Shown here: piece by piece, positions 48,279-60,975 of the stretch
Position numbering within the stretch: position 1 is the first letter of the stretch
Layout of the letters: each line of letters begins with the position of its first letter
Source of the DNA: Rhodocollybia butyracea
Taxonomy: Eukaryota; Basidiomycota; Agaricomycetes; Agaricales; Omphalotaceae
Assembly (NCBI GenBank): GCA_015501585.1
Contig: JADNRY010000017.1
Location: forward strand, 310,001 to 374,000
Direction: 5' to 3'
Length of the DNA stretch: 64,000 bases
Translations under genes and position numbers: made by a program
The notes under the pieces: model-generated
What the model was told of the DNA's origin: nothing
The model's database searches: none
Seen by the model: the letters and a program-made list of their open reading frames with translations, nothing else

Positions 48279-50280
48279 TCAAACATCCTGCAATATCCTA
48301 ACCAACAACTCTTTCACGGTTACACGATTCCGTTCTCGATCAAGCTGCCTTCCACGCTCTTCCTGGCGAGAGCCCAGAGGGAACGCTGCGCCAAATACAG
48401 CTCCGGCCAACACTTCATCTTCTGGACCATCCCGTACGCGTAGTCGATGCGACAAAACACGAGGAACAACCCTTGCAATATCCGCCTGCGTAACATCCAG
48501 AACAGGCAATTCATGAGGGGCCATCTGTTCATCGGTGGAGATACGCGTCCCAGAAGGATCGATCACCACATAGGTACCGTCGATATTATTCAAACCTTTA
48601 GATAACCTGTCGTCTCCAGTGGTAGTCCCGCCGACGTCTGTGCTAGTAGAGCCGCTATCTTCACTCATGTCTAATATATCGTTGACTAGCTCCATGCCGG
48701 TGGGATCTCCTCCAAGAACCCTAGCAGCCCGAGACAACTCTAAAGCGTCATTTGTGGCGATGACGGAAAGGAGTTGCCCTTCTAGTTGATGGTGGTGTCG
48801 AGCAGCGGAAAACAAGTCACTTAGGTACAGATTAAGAGTCGATGGTATATGAACTTGGGAATAAGTTTCCTTAAGTTGTCCCATTGCTTCCGGTGTTATT
48901 ACCGCGTGAAAACCATTCGAAGGTGTCATAATTCCAGGGGATATATGTCGCTGTGGTAACGGCTGGCTCAAGAAGGGAGGAGTAGAATTTGGGGGATAGT
49001 TTGCGGCTTGAGGGATGGGAGATAAGATTGGGGAGCTACGGAGTGATAGCGGACGAAAGAAGCTCTTCGCAAGTGAACGGACAGTAGGATGAAGGGAGAC
49101 TGTGGCGCTCATTGCAAATTTGTCCAACTAGGAATCGCTTAATCTTATTTGAAAGACATTCGCAACACGAAAAGAAACTTACCAGAGGTTTATGGATAGG
49201 TGGCCTTTCACGTTCGTCCAAGGAACAAACGTAAACGAGGAGAAAGCCTTGCGGTAATGGCCACACACTGCTCATGTTTGTAGTATCTGTGTCGGTCGCT
49301 GATTTAGTAGAATGGCGGTAGTTCTTGCCTCGAATTTCAATGTCATCTTCTAAAACAACTCTGCGTTCGGTCAGCACATCTACGAGAGTTCTCTGAGACG
49401 CTATACTGGCATTCTCCAGTCCAGAGATTACCAGGGCGCCAGGAAGCTGCATTTGGGGAGGGTCTTTAACTGGACGAAGAGGAGTGGGATCGGAGTAAGA
49501 ATGCGGGAACGAAGGATGCGGCATGGCGGAGAGCGATGAGTTTCGGGACGCGGAGCTGAGTGCACTAGTTCCAACTATATTCGGACTATTGTAGTCACCA
49601 AAAGGATCGGAAGCAGAAAGTGATAATGAGGGAGCACCATTATAGTTTAACGATTTTCTCGAATCCAAGTCATTGGGATAAGAGAGGGACTTGGTATACT
49701 GGCTGGCCATACTTCGAATTGTAGCCGAACGAGAATGAGACCTAGAGCTAGGGCGTTTGCGGTACCTTCTGGTACCATGGCCAGTCATCGTCGATGCTTC
49801 ATCTTGGGCGCCAGGGGAAGGAATGAATAGAGACCGAAGAAATGCAGGAACAGTAGGTATTGTAGCCAAATCGTGAACCAACGATCCCGTCAGACGGTGG
49901 ATCCGAAGTCGGTGGGTCAAGATACCAAAAACAGTGCTCAGCGTCTGTGATAAAGGATGTTGAGCCAGAGAAAAGGCAACATACGGGGAAACGAAGACCA
50001 CGGACGAATTTATGAGAAAGAAGTATTGATTAATCGGTCGCGTGCTTCTGTAGGTCAAGTGGACATGACAATTTACCTTGACAGCCAGTTTTACTACGAG
50101 ACCTACATCATCCTCTGAAGTTCGAAGGATAAGATGCTTGTTTCCAGAGATGAGGCAGAGTAGTAGGGATTGCAAAATCACGGGTTCAACGGGAAGGCCT
50201 GGCGAAGCATTACGGATATAGTTTAGTAGCAGGGGAACAAAATTGGGTGTTCCGATGTAGACTAGAGGAAAATCTGTCAT
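48279..50280 (-). CDS. Degenerate AAA / Mg-chelatase-like protein
   Basis: Fungal protein of about 600 residues resembling the Mg-chelatase-like AAA group. The start MTDFPLVYIGTPNFVPLLLN, then SLLLCLISGNKHLILRTSED, and after an intron TLSTVFGILTHRLRIHRLTG and FLRSLFIPSPG. A Ser-rich, basic stretch follows (TRRYRKRPSSRSHSRS). Next comes PGALVISGLENASIASQRTL, a Walker-B-like strand, VDVLTERRVVLEDD, FLLVYVCSLDERERPPIHKP, and across a 55-nt intron (49128-49182) LLDKFAMSATVSLHP. The last part is helical and ends LLVRILQDV. No GxxxxGK Walker A is visible, so ATP hydrolysis is doubtful. Function unknown. The family call rests on my memory of the ISGLE...LxxRRVVLE and LLDKF patterns. Confidence 0.55.
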
Positions 50281-50749
50281 GTCCGGCAAACTTAGGAAAA
50301 ACCTTGCCTTGAGGTGAGAAGGTTTGTCCCAGTTACTGATGGTGGTGGCTGTCGAGCAACGAATCGGACAATTCGTTTATTTCTGGTTTCCACGCACAGA
50401 TTCCGTATGGGGAAGACAAAAGTAACAAAGTTCTCAACAGGCCTGTGTTGGAGATGTTTGAACTTTGCAGTAGTCAAAGCCTGAAGGAGGAGATATGCTA
50501 GCGGCGAGCGCTAGGTCACGAACGGATATATACATTACGTTATTCAATTATAGTTTCCCATCAGTACTCTGTCTTTCCGTGAAGCATGGTCATTTGTGTA
50601 CCGGGTGCCCTCTTGTCCTGATTTCCCATTAAGAACCAGGTTGTCTGCCATCGCAAAAGGAGATTCGCCCAGGCTTGGCTTATAACTCCAGAAGTTCGTC
50701 CAAGTGTAGCATCTAGTTCGCCTCCTGGGACGCTCCTGTTCATGAATCA
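50281..50749. other. Divergent promoter region
   Basis: 469 bp between the starts of the AAA-like gene (-) and the membrane glycoprotein gene (+). A signal-peptide exon for the latter might lie here, but none was found. Confidence 0.45.
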
Positions 50750-53700
50750 ATGGCAAACTTCGATATTATCTTCGCTGTGGACGACACCTCACCTACTATA
50801 CATTATTCTCCGTTCAGTGACACGGCGGGCCCGCCAAACTTCACCGCAGGCTGGAACCCATTATTTAACCAGACATCTTTTGGAGGAGCTCCTCTACTAG
50901 TCCAGAACAGTAGTTCAACCGTCCATGTCACGTCGCTCAATAATGCATCTTTCTCGCTCCAATGGAACGGTACGTTGAGGTCACCTCGCATCTACAAAGT
51001 GACTTGCTGCTCGATCACTTACTGCTCAATCAGGAACTGGCATTCAGCTTGTGGGATATGCCACCGATGCATCATATACTATTCTTGTCGATGGTTCCCT
51101 TCGAGATCCCAATGCAACCGACATGTTGTTAGCATCTGTCCAAAATCTTGATAATGCCTTCCACGAAATATCGTTAACGACCAATATTTCGGACCCCACC
51201 ACAAACCAAACACAGTCGTTTATCGTTTTCAACGAGGCCGTCATTGAGACATCGCCAATGGTCGATAGTAATGCTACTGAGTATGTCATATTGGCTTTAA
51301 ATTGAAGTTCCATGGCTGATCATCTCTAATCTCATAGCTCGATGTTCTCTCAGCAACCCTTGAATGATGCTTCACTCAGTTTTCGCGGGGACTGGAGCTT
51401 CGAGAACAATACCTCCCCTAGAGCTCGCTCTTCTAGTAACTTTAACGATAGCGTCGCAGTCGACTTCAACGGTAACGTCCAGTCTGTTTCTTCTGGACGA
51501 GCACTAAGTTCTTTTACTCGGGTAGGAACTGCACTCCTAATTTTCGGGACAGTGTCCCCTGAAGGCGGAAACTATACTGTCCAGTTGGACAATATACCGA
51601 CCCAGAACTCGGCCGAGGCATCATTCATCCAAAACAACACCCTTCTGTTCTATGCTAGCGGGTTAGATCCCAACGTGCCACATAATGTCCAACTCTTCAA
51701 TGATGGTGGTACTTTGACTTTACCGATTGGTGGATTCGTAGCATTCTCCACCGGAAATCCCAAGTTGGTGTACGCTCTTTGAGCATTTGTATCGCGTTAA
51801 CCTTTTCCCAGTCTAGTTTCTCCGACCGGATCGTCCGCTAGCCCGACTAGCAACTTGAATGCGAACGGAGGCTCAGCTCTTGCCCAAGGAACCATTGCGG
51901 CTTTGGTATTGGCTGGTATCCTCGCATTTCTTCTCTTCAGCAGCTTGTTGTTCTATATTTTCGTATGGCGGCCGAGGAAGATTCGACAACGTCGTACAGT
52001 TCAACCACATGAAATGAGAGATAGCGGTAGCGGTAGCCCTGGCGTTGTTCTTGATATAGCACGTCATACACCGGACTACCCGGACCCAAGTCCTACTGGG
52101 AGTCGAAGAAGCCAAAAAAGTAGTGGTCGATCAGGGTTCCTGCGCTGGAAACGGGAAGTGGAGGCTAGTACAAAGGGGGGGAAGGCGTTCAGTGCTCTCG
52201 GTCTGATTTTCAGACATTCAGACTCGACAAAAGACAAAGGACGTGCCTCGCAGGGTGAAGATGAAGATCTATATGAGGACTCAAGCAGCGGCAAACTGTC
52301 TAGAACATCTAGCTTATCTGGTTCGCCACAAAGCCCCAAGGGGAAAGGCAAGAGTCGCCATACTGGAAAATCGAAACAGTACGATCCCAGCTTTACGGTC
52401 GAATTGCCGAGTCTGTCTAAGGAGAAGCTCGAGGTCGAGCTCCCAGACCGCCCACCCGCCGCACACACCGCACGCACTTCTGGCTCTGGTTTCACCTCCC
52501 TTACGTACATGTCGACACCCGACACAGAGAACTCTCGGGAGTTTTCTTTCAACGCACCATCAAGCCAAATCTCCGATTCATCACAGCCTCAAGGTGCTGT
52601 TTCTCCCAGTCATGTATCTCGTGAAGGGCAGGATCGATCCGAAGATAACGACTCAGAGGTGGTTTACTACCTTTCTAGCGTCGCGTCAACTCGTCAAGAG
52701 CCTGACCCGGAGGTTCATGTGCATGAGATGGAGGTCGAAAGTACCAACGCTACTTCTTCCAACAAACCCAGCCACTCTGTGGCCGAGAGCCGTAGAACTG
52801 GCAGTTTGTATACTCGGGAGATGGATCGTGGTAGCGTGCGGACGAATGACGATGGCTTAAGTGTATTAGGACCAGCAACCGCTCGCGCAGCTATACGAGG
52901 CTTGAGCCCTCGTACCAGCGAGTTGGCGTTCTTGAGTATGGACCAACTGTTACACGCTGCCGCTCATCAGGGGCTTAGCGCTGACCAGCGACTTGTCAGT
53001 GATGAAACCCTCAGACCACATACCTCTGCCTTCATGAATACGGCACGCTCAAGTAGTCCTTCCCATCCGAACCCCGTACAGGGCACATCTAACAGGAAAA
53101 CCACGGAAAGCAGCAAGAAATCTGCGAGACTGTCAGTCAGATTTGAAGACGATGGCTCACTGGAACCAGAGGACAAAGGGAAGGGTCCGGCTGTCCAAAC
53201 GGAGCAACGGCTTCTTGCACCATCCAGTTGGCCTCATGGCAAGGGTGCATTTCGGCTAACACCTCAGCATCCCATTACTTCCCCTGTTTCCGAAGGTGAT
53301 TCCATTGTTACTACTTCCTTCCTTGATCTCAGCGGGTCGAACTCAAACTCCAATTCTGATTCGTCTCAACGAGCCCAATCTCTGGCTTCACAAGGACAAG
53401 GTTTCAAGTCCAGATGGAGCACCACTACTGGGACTGGGACTGATCCTGACTCGCACAATCCTCGACAACAGTCGTCAGAATCCCAGACTTCTGGAGCATC
53501 TGGAGCATCCGCATCGAGTAACTTCCCGTTCCCCGTATCTTTACCTGCATCCCCACATCACCCCGAAGGTTTCAAACCATCGCCTCCTACTGTCTCCGTC
53601 GAACCCCCCAGACACTTGGATGTCTCTCCTCATCCTTTTGAAATGTCTCCTAACCCAACTTCGCCGTCGGACAGCGTTCCCATGTCCATTTCCGACTTAC

Positions 53701-53984
53701 ATTTCCGCCATAGCGATTCAGAGAATGAGGAGCTGGTTCTACACCCTGCTATCGGACCTAGCTCTCATCTTCCCCCTCATCCACCTCTTCCAAGTAGTGT
53801 CCCTCCCACTCCAACATTTCCTCCTCCTAATGCTGCGCAGCGTGCCACGCCGCCTACTTCCTCAGCAGAAGCTCTTTCAACTCCCAGCTATATCGTAAGC
53901 CGGGTTTTTGCTCATAGCAGATCTGGTTCAGCAGTGGACCAGCAGTTTACACCGGTCCATCGGACGTTTGGGAACTTACCATAG
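50750..53984 (+). CDS. Single-pass membrane glycoprotein
   Basis: A type I-like protein of roughly 1000 residues in five exons. The outer part (about 330 residues) has many N-glycosylation sites (FNQTSF, LNNASF, PNATD, TNISD, SNATD, ENNTS, GGNYTV, QNNTLL) and two similar beta-rich modules (HVTSLNNASFSLQWNGTGIQ with LVGYATDASYTILVDGS; FTRVGTALLIFGTVSPEGGN with YTVQLDNI). These resemble a carbohydrate-binding or sensor fold but match no family I can name. One membrane helix follows (IAALVLAGILAFLLFSSLLF, then YIFVW) with a basic stop-transfer RPRKIRQRR. The inner part is about 650 residues rich in Ser and Pro. No signal peptide precedes IIFAVDDTSPTIHYS, so a 5' exon may be missing. The intron before SPTGSSAS needs the TTCCCAG acceptor. 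Confidence 0.72.
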
Positions 53985-54216
53985 CGACAATCTATACCCA
54001 AAGCTCATTTATGCTTTCGTCTTGCTTCTTCAGAGACTCTGTATCATACCAGCCTTATAGACTTTTTTTTTCTGTACTTGGCAGGACAGTTGTACAGACA
54101 GTTTGTACATTACTAGACATTCATTTTCTGACTGAGTTTCCACGTAGCGCAATATCGCTGGTCTCATGTACAGTAGAAATTTTATAACGTATATGTAATT
54201 AATGAGGTGACTAAAA

Positions 54217-57200
54217 CTAGGGAGGAACTTGGGCAGAGTCCCGCCGTAAACCGAAACTGACAAACCGTTTGAAGTCTGAGAAGACTTCTCGACGTTCATT
54301 TCGCTGGCCGTCTGTCGAGCCTGTCGGTGGGCCACTTAAAGGAGGGGAGACCAATCCTGAGAAGATGCTCTCTGTTGCACTCACGACTGAAGGGCTGGTT
54401 AGGGTCCCACCCAATTGAGCGACAGTTGGCGGGTCCATGTCCAGAGATGACAAGAACGAAGTGCCCTGAAGTTCATCCTTGGTGCTCGTGATGGTGACGA
54501 AGGAGTCCAGGAGATGATTTTGCTCAGCCTTGGGGGTTCCTTTGAGATCAAGAATCTAGCAACATGTGAGTAAATCACCCGTAGATTAAAATCAACCTCA
54601 CTTTTTGAAAGTTGGAAAACGAAGAGTCACCAATGAGTAGAGTATAATTTAGAATAAATCCTTCTGGTGGGTCCTATCCATGAAATTGAGCAAGAGGGAT
54701 ATGTTTTATTGAAAGTCCGACTACTCACTACCGGTGTGACAATGACTTTCAATAATGATTCCAGTCTACTGGTACTTTTGCCCAGAGACCGTGTATAGCT
54801 ACAATCTGATCAGTATCAAATGAGGGCGCATCAACAAACATACCTAGGCGTCACAAGGGCATCCCCCGGCATTTTCGAAAGGTACGCTTTGATCAACTGC
54901 AAATCGATGAGCAGCTGTTGAGAAAGCATCAGATCGTCGTGAATCAGAACTGAATATGATCTTGAACACCTGTTCAGCACCGATTTCCTTTAGCGGTCTG
55001 CTTTTCACCAAGGAGTTCGTGAACTTGGCTATTATCAGACTAGGCAACGAACAGAACTCAGCCACCATCTTGCTAGAAGCTACAATAGTTGCTCACCTGC
55101 AAGCTTTGTCAAAGAAATTCCGGAGATATTTTTTCTGCTCCACGGTAGGTTTGAGAGCTTCGACAACTTGTTCTACTGTCCTAAGGAGATCCCCTGTGTA
55201 CGCAGATGGTCCGCTAACATGATTGAGACTGGACCAGACAGACCGCGACATTGTGGTGAATGCAGGTTCACATGCGGATTCAACTTCTCGAAGCTGGACG
55301 ACGATAGCTGAGGATATAGAACTGTAGATAATGTCTAGCAACACAGATGACGTTCAGAATGATTAAATACCTCACGAATAAGTCGCGTTCTTCTTGTAAT
55401 GATATCTGATCTTTGAACTCGTCGCTGATATTACTGCGTATTTTGTCTTCTAACTGCGGTGTGCATCAATTGAGTATGGAGTATGGAAGGGAATACGAAA
55501 AAATCTACTTCTGAGGCGGTAGTTTGACAATAATCGGCAGTGTTGATGACCATGGATGCCTGCTTGAGCTCCGCTCCGTCGAACCGTGTTGAATCAACAG
55601 ACCTGCGAGGAGCAGCTATCGGAGGAGGTCTATTAAGATAAATAAGCAAATTTAAGTTGATGCATAGAGCAACACTGATACCGCTGTTTCAGACTGGCAG
55701 CGAGAACATCCTCTAGACGTGCGATTAGTACCACTTGGCTACGAGAAACTATCAAGTCAAACCTGCATAAATCACGTAGCCATTTCTTATGTATGTTGCA
55801 TAACTCAAATAGCGGAGAACCTCGAGACAGCTTAGCACACTGCTCCAAGCTCTGGCCGTAAAAGTAGAACAACTCCGTGGATGATGACAACACTACCACC
55901 GGCGACGAATTAGTTTCATCGGCGTCTTCTGCACCAGGACCGAGAGTATCCAGAGATGGGCGGGCTGTATTTTTAAGAGTTTTAGCTCCTTTGCGATGAG
56001 GAGCCAGCATATCCGATAATGCTCTGTGAACATGGAAAAGGTTATCGTTGGGTTATTGCTATTGAGGAAACGTACTTGTCCTGGGCGTCAACAAAGACCC
56101 CCATATGAGAGTCAAACGCGTGTGTGAGCGGTCTTGGGGGTCGAGAATTTGTGGCTACCGTGGAGAGCATATCTTGATACTGTGGATGCAAGGCATGAGC
56201 ATAAATCACGACAACAATTGGAACACATACAGACGTAGCCCACTTTTTGGCCATTGATGACTCGAACTCTGCGACAATTTGAATATTATCTAGCAGAGTT
56301 TGAACGGTTAATGACTTTCCCGCGGTGGAAAGTAGTGTAGTGATATCGTCTCTACATTGAAGTTGGTTAACAACAGTTGGTACGTTATCACGGTAAACAG
56401 ACCTCGTAATCTCAGTGAACTTCGCCAGCAGATGCCAGCCGACTCTCCATTCTGACGGGAATACCCTCCCTTGTTCAAGCTCATGGGTCTGTATAAGTCG
56501 TCGGAACCAGGAGAATCTTCTCGAGATATTATCCAGCTGGCCAGCTTCGTCTGAAGTACGAAATATCCTGCGGTACTCTTTCAATTCCAGGACGACATAT
56601 CTTTCGATCAAATGCAAACGGAAATCTTCGCCCAAGACATCCACAACGAGACATGCTTCTGCAATAGCAGCAGGTTTAATACTTTTGACGTTGTCTTGAA
56701 GGTAACTTTCGTGGAATATGAACAAACGAATACAAGGTGTTAGCATCGGATGTGCTTACAAGGCGTCAAAATCTTTGTCAATGATAGAGCGCAGTGAAGT
56801 TTGGAGTTCCTGTATCCGTTTCCATGCTTGCATGACTCTTGGTACAGACATATACGAGGTGAATGACGACGATAGTTGTTTGACGGCCTGTTGATGGAAT
56901 TAGATGTAGGTTCGTTCATTCATGCAGCCTCTGAGCATACTGAGAGTGTTTGCGAGATTTCGTTGTATTTCCTTTCCGAAATGAGATCCTCCAGTTGGGT
57001 TAGAGCATTGACTACGAATACGAAGTAAGTACCAATGCCAAAGAAATAGCATGAAAGGTACCAAGCATCTGTAACCTCTTCAAAGTCGTCATGCTTAATA
57101 TGAGGTTCTTCTTCGCCATATCCAGTACTTGTATATCTTTTGTGATACTCCTAACAACAGCTTCAGACTCAGTAGCCTTTTCGCGTATTCGTGACATTTG

Positions 57201-57597
57201 ACCCAGAAGTTCCTACAGAACAGCTCTATCATCAAGGAATGAAGACATGACCTCTCTTAACGCACCGAAATCATCTCTTGAATGAGTTGCATTCTGTCAG
57301 GATCTTGATTCCGGTGTAGTTGATCTTGAAGAGCATCTATTTCCTCCTGAATTTCCTTCTGGTTTTCTACCAGTCGAGCTTGCACGGCCTCCGTATAAGC
57401 TAAAGACGCCTCTAAGTAAAGCAGTGAGATAAAGAGTGGCAGGAAGAAGGAAGTTTACACAAACCATTTGGAAATAGACTGTTGAGCGCGTCGATGGCAC
57501 TTAGACTGGTATTTTCTGGGATATTCGACGAATTTTCAAAGATGCGTTGGACGGCGACGAGAACTTCAGTCGGCAGCTCTTCGGAATCGTTCTGCAT
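54217..57597 (-). CDS. VPS53: VPS53, GARP complex subunit
   Basis: Subunit of the GARP tethering complex, which captures endosome-derived vesicles at the trans-Golgi. It starts MQNDSEELPTEVLVAVQRIF, then an N-terminal coiled coil (EAVQARLVENQKEIQEEIDA, KKNLILSMTTLKRLQML). The Vps53 core is unmistakable: VKSIKPAAIAEACLVVDVLG, LIERYVVLELKEYRRIFRTS, DEAGQLDNISRRFSWFRRLI, EWRVGWHLLAKFTEITR, DDITTLLSTAGKSLTVQ, LQIVAEFE-type sequence, and HAFDSHMGVFVDAQDKALSD then MLAPHRKG. The rest covers the C-terminal helical region and ends FKRFVSFGLRRDSAQVPP. It has more than ten introns. Head to head with Yippee across 64 bp. Single-copy housekeeping gene. Confidence 0.93.
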
Positions 57598-57661
57598 AGC
57601 AGAGTTTTGGATTTATTAGCGCCCCATTTAAGGGCGCTTAATCCGTTTCTCCTTAACTGCC
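57598..57661. promoter_or_regulatory. Bidirectional promoter VPS53 / Yippee
   Basis: Only 64 bp separate the two start codons. The stretch contains a near-palindrome (TTAGCGCCCCATTTAAGGGC, then GCTTAA) that could bind a shared factor. Leaders of the two genes must be very short or overlap. Confidence 0.5.
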
Positions 57662-58232
57662 ATGGCGTCAGCCTTGAGCGACACTCGTACCCAGGTGGCC
57701 CAGATTTACGACAATCAACCTAAATATGTTTGCGCCCAATGCTCTGCGTCAATCGTATGTAACTCCTCATATTATCAATCTCGAAGCTGAAAGCAACAAA
57801 AGGCCCTCCAAGACGAGCTAATAAGTAAGGCATTCTCTGGGAGAGATGGAAGAGGATAGTAAGCATGCAGATATAGCTTCCCAAGTCATTATTTAGTGGT
57901 CCTAGTCTTATGCATTCTGCCTCCAATGTCAAGCTCGGTGCAAAGGAAGAGCGCCCCTTGCTGTGAGCTCGTCAATGATATAGGATCTTCTACGCTACAT
58001 CTCCGAAACAGCACAGGCGTTCATACGGTCGCGGACGTGTTCTGTCTTGGATGCAATGATAGAATCGGCTGGTACTATCACAGTGCATCCGAGCATTCGC
58101 AAAAGTACAAGGAAGGTAAAACCCAATTTTCCATATCCATTTCGGGAACACCAACGAGCTCCGTATTTAGGTAAATATCTGTTGGAAAAGGAGAGGATAA
58201 TCAAGGACAATGCTTGGACCTTGAATGAATGA
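57662..58232 (+). CDS. Yippee-family zinc-binding protein
   Basis: 126 residues from five exons (57662-57754, 57803-57858, 57897-57962, 58012-58115, 58171-58232), all joined in frame. MASALSDTRTQVAQIYDNQP precedes KYVCAQCSASIALQDELISK, AFSGRDGRGYGPSLMHSASN, VKLGAKEERPLLTGVHTVAD, VFCLGCNDRIGWYYHSASEH, then SQKYKEGKYLLEKERIIKDN. Two CxxC pairs (CAQC and CLGC) about 50 residues apart are the zinc ligands of the Yippee/YPEL fold. Length and order fit fungal and animal Yippee proteins. The C-terminus NAWTLNE is typical. Function in fungi is poorly known; the yeast relative Moh1 is linked to stationary phase. The many tiny exons explain why no single long frame exists here. Confidence 0.92.
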
Positions 58233-60975
58233 CCTGGAATCTGAAATGTAAGAATATTTTTGTACGCTCAAGGGCGGAGTAAACTTGGGCCGAGCCTTGA
58301 CAGTCGCCTGGATCCACCTTCCATAGCATTTAGCGATGTGAAACCAAATGCATTATGTTGACCTCCTGAAGTGACGGAAGATGTTACGAGCCGACTGTCC
58401 CCAGGAGTGACTAACATGCTACGGGGTCAAGATCGCCGGTTTAGCTCTTGAGACTGTACGAATATCGCCCTTGAATAACAGTTCAACACGTCAATCTTCT
58501 GGTTACCAGAGTAAACCGCAAAGACCCAACAAAAGAGACGACGGTATAATTGGTTAGCTCGTTGAACGCATGGACCATTACATACTCTAGCTTCCAGACA
58601 TCGTCCAACTCGTATAGGGTCCATGTGGTGTCTCAAACGGGACACGGGATATAGACCAGTGGCGTATCCTGGGCATGCAATAGACGACTAGCAGTCTATA
58701 ACAGGTTCCATCGGTGAGAGCGAGTCGGATACGGCATTTTTACTCTCAGCTGCTCGACAGGACGCTAGGAAAACTCGGTCTGTAGTGCATGGTTGTTATT
58801 ATATATCATCAGAGGATATTTTCTAACGAAAGGTTCAAAGAAGACCTCGGAAGTTTCCTTTCCGTGTCCAACGGATATATCGCTGCAGGGAGGTCAGAAA
58901 CTGGATTGAATCATGTACGTTTTTCGAGGAACTTGGCCAATTGAGCTGAAAGGAGAATGGAGGCTTAGGCAGGCAACGCGGCCAAAGCTGTCCTTCTTGA
59001 GCCAAATTTGGGTATTGGTACGTAATCGGAAAGCGTACACTATTATTAAGCCGGCTAGGCCTCACTAAAGATTATCAAGATACTAAATTGGGGAGTGGTC
59101 CGGTTACACAAAAATCTCGGCTCTCTATCACGCAACTCCTTTGAGATCCCCGATTCCCATGGACGCTCTGGAAGAAGATTTGACAACCAGGTGCTTGATC
59201 GTACTGGTCCCGTCCAGACTTTTCGAATGTTGTGCTCGTGGTAGTCCCCGACTTGAACTTTCACTGAAAGTATTATCATGAAGGCGGTCGTAGCTTTTTC
59301 AAATCACCAAGATAGCTAGGAAAACTATACTGGAGAGGTCCGGTGATTCCCGAGCACGAATACTTGGTTAATCGCGTTAAGTATCTATCCTCATAACTTC
59401 TCCCAAACCTAAAGACAGACTCTCTCGGGTCGGTATTGGCGGGTTCCGGTTTCCAAGTAGGAGCTGACCAACTCTAGAGCACTCTGGTGTTAAATGCGTT
59501 CTTCAGATTTACACTTCATTCTAATACCAGATATACTCATCAACCTTCAGCAGATCCAAATGCAGAGGTCATTACTAGAGCCACACAATGTCAAGGTCTA
59601 GTGCATCCAGCTCGAAATAAGTTAAAATTGGATGTGAAGCCCATCAGCTCCTGTCCTCAGATAGTACGAATTTCGGTCGAATGTGCTAAAGCAATGGCAG
59701 GCTTGGAAACGCCAACAAGAATCCATTCCATTCTGACTGTACCAGTTCTAGACATTCATTCGTTAGGTTCAATGTCTAATCGGGCCGGATAGTTAAAGCC
59801 CGCCACAAGCCTAAAGGCAAACTTTACAGACGTACGAGACCGAAACGAGAAATATTAACTATACCCTTGAAATACCTTGCACTATCTTTCCCTGTCTTCT
59901 CTCGCTGTCTTCTGACTTTGAAACCATTGATGGGAATAGATCACATCTTCGAGAAGGCGAACTCAATAACCAGAGGAAGAAGATAAGTACATATATGCGC
60001 TCCTCGCCACTCGATGAATGAAAAAAATTCTAAAATGACTGAACCTTGTAATCATCGAACACTATTAAGCAGTGTGGTATGGTGTGGTGTGGAGTAAGGA
60101 ATAGTCATGTTCTCCACAACGATCTTTGATTTACTATGTTGATTCTTGTCAGTACGATATCAATGCGTCATTTCCAGGCATTCGGTTCTGCAAAGCTCTA
60201 CACTGGGTCCACATCTGTCCAGATATGTACTTATCCGCATTCTGAGAGCACGAATGATGGGGCGAACCTTGAGGGTAAAAGAGGCGGGATCTTGAGCGCT
60301 TTCTCACGCAGGCTTGTCGAGGTACCTGGAATTTATCCTACCCTATCATCTCCTATCATCCTCGTGAGACAGATGTATTCAGGATCGCGGTCGTTACTTT
60401 GACCTTCATCTGCATGCATAAGTAAGTGCCGATATACAGTATACGATTTCCGATTTTGATAGCATACATTACATGACAGCATGCATCTCCTATCCAGGCT
60501 GTTCGAATTGAAGTAAGTCTTCTTCCTGATCAGGATTAGATGTGCGTCTATTCAGAATCTCGGGGAGATACATAGAATTCAATTCAAGGGCAGATGGGCC
60601 CTACGCTCTAGCCTTGACAGCGCAGTCTTGGTAGGCTTGAGCAACCAACATACTTCCTCGGGGTCACGCGGGGGTCACGACTCACTATTCCAGCAAGGCA
60701 TCATATATGGTAGGTAACCGCTGCTTTCTTCTTTTCCGTAATCGCAATTTATGCTTATCTAGCTAGATTACTTATGTAGTGAAGCAGGTGAAGCAGATTA
60801 ACTGCGTTTATTTGACAATCCTATTCAACGACTCAAATCCGAGTCCGTTCGTTATTCAAACCAGATACCGGATTCGTGGAGTACGCCTGGACACCACATA
60901 GCAAAATGGATAAAAAGGCAACATCGAAGAACACCTATCTCTCCACTACCCCTTCAACGTTGAATCTTAACCACG
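58233..60975. other. Gene-poor stretch
   Basis: No gene could be assembled. Short open frames on the minus strand near 58835-59279 and the plus strand near 59487-59792 and 60136-60402 have no domain. A small GTGTGG/TATGG repeat lies near 60070-60092. No terminal inverted repeats, LTRs or tRNA genes were recognised. Confidence 0.45.
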
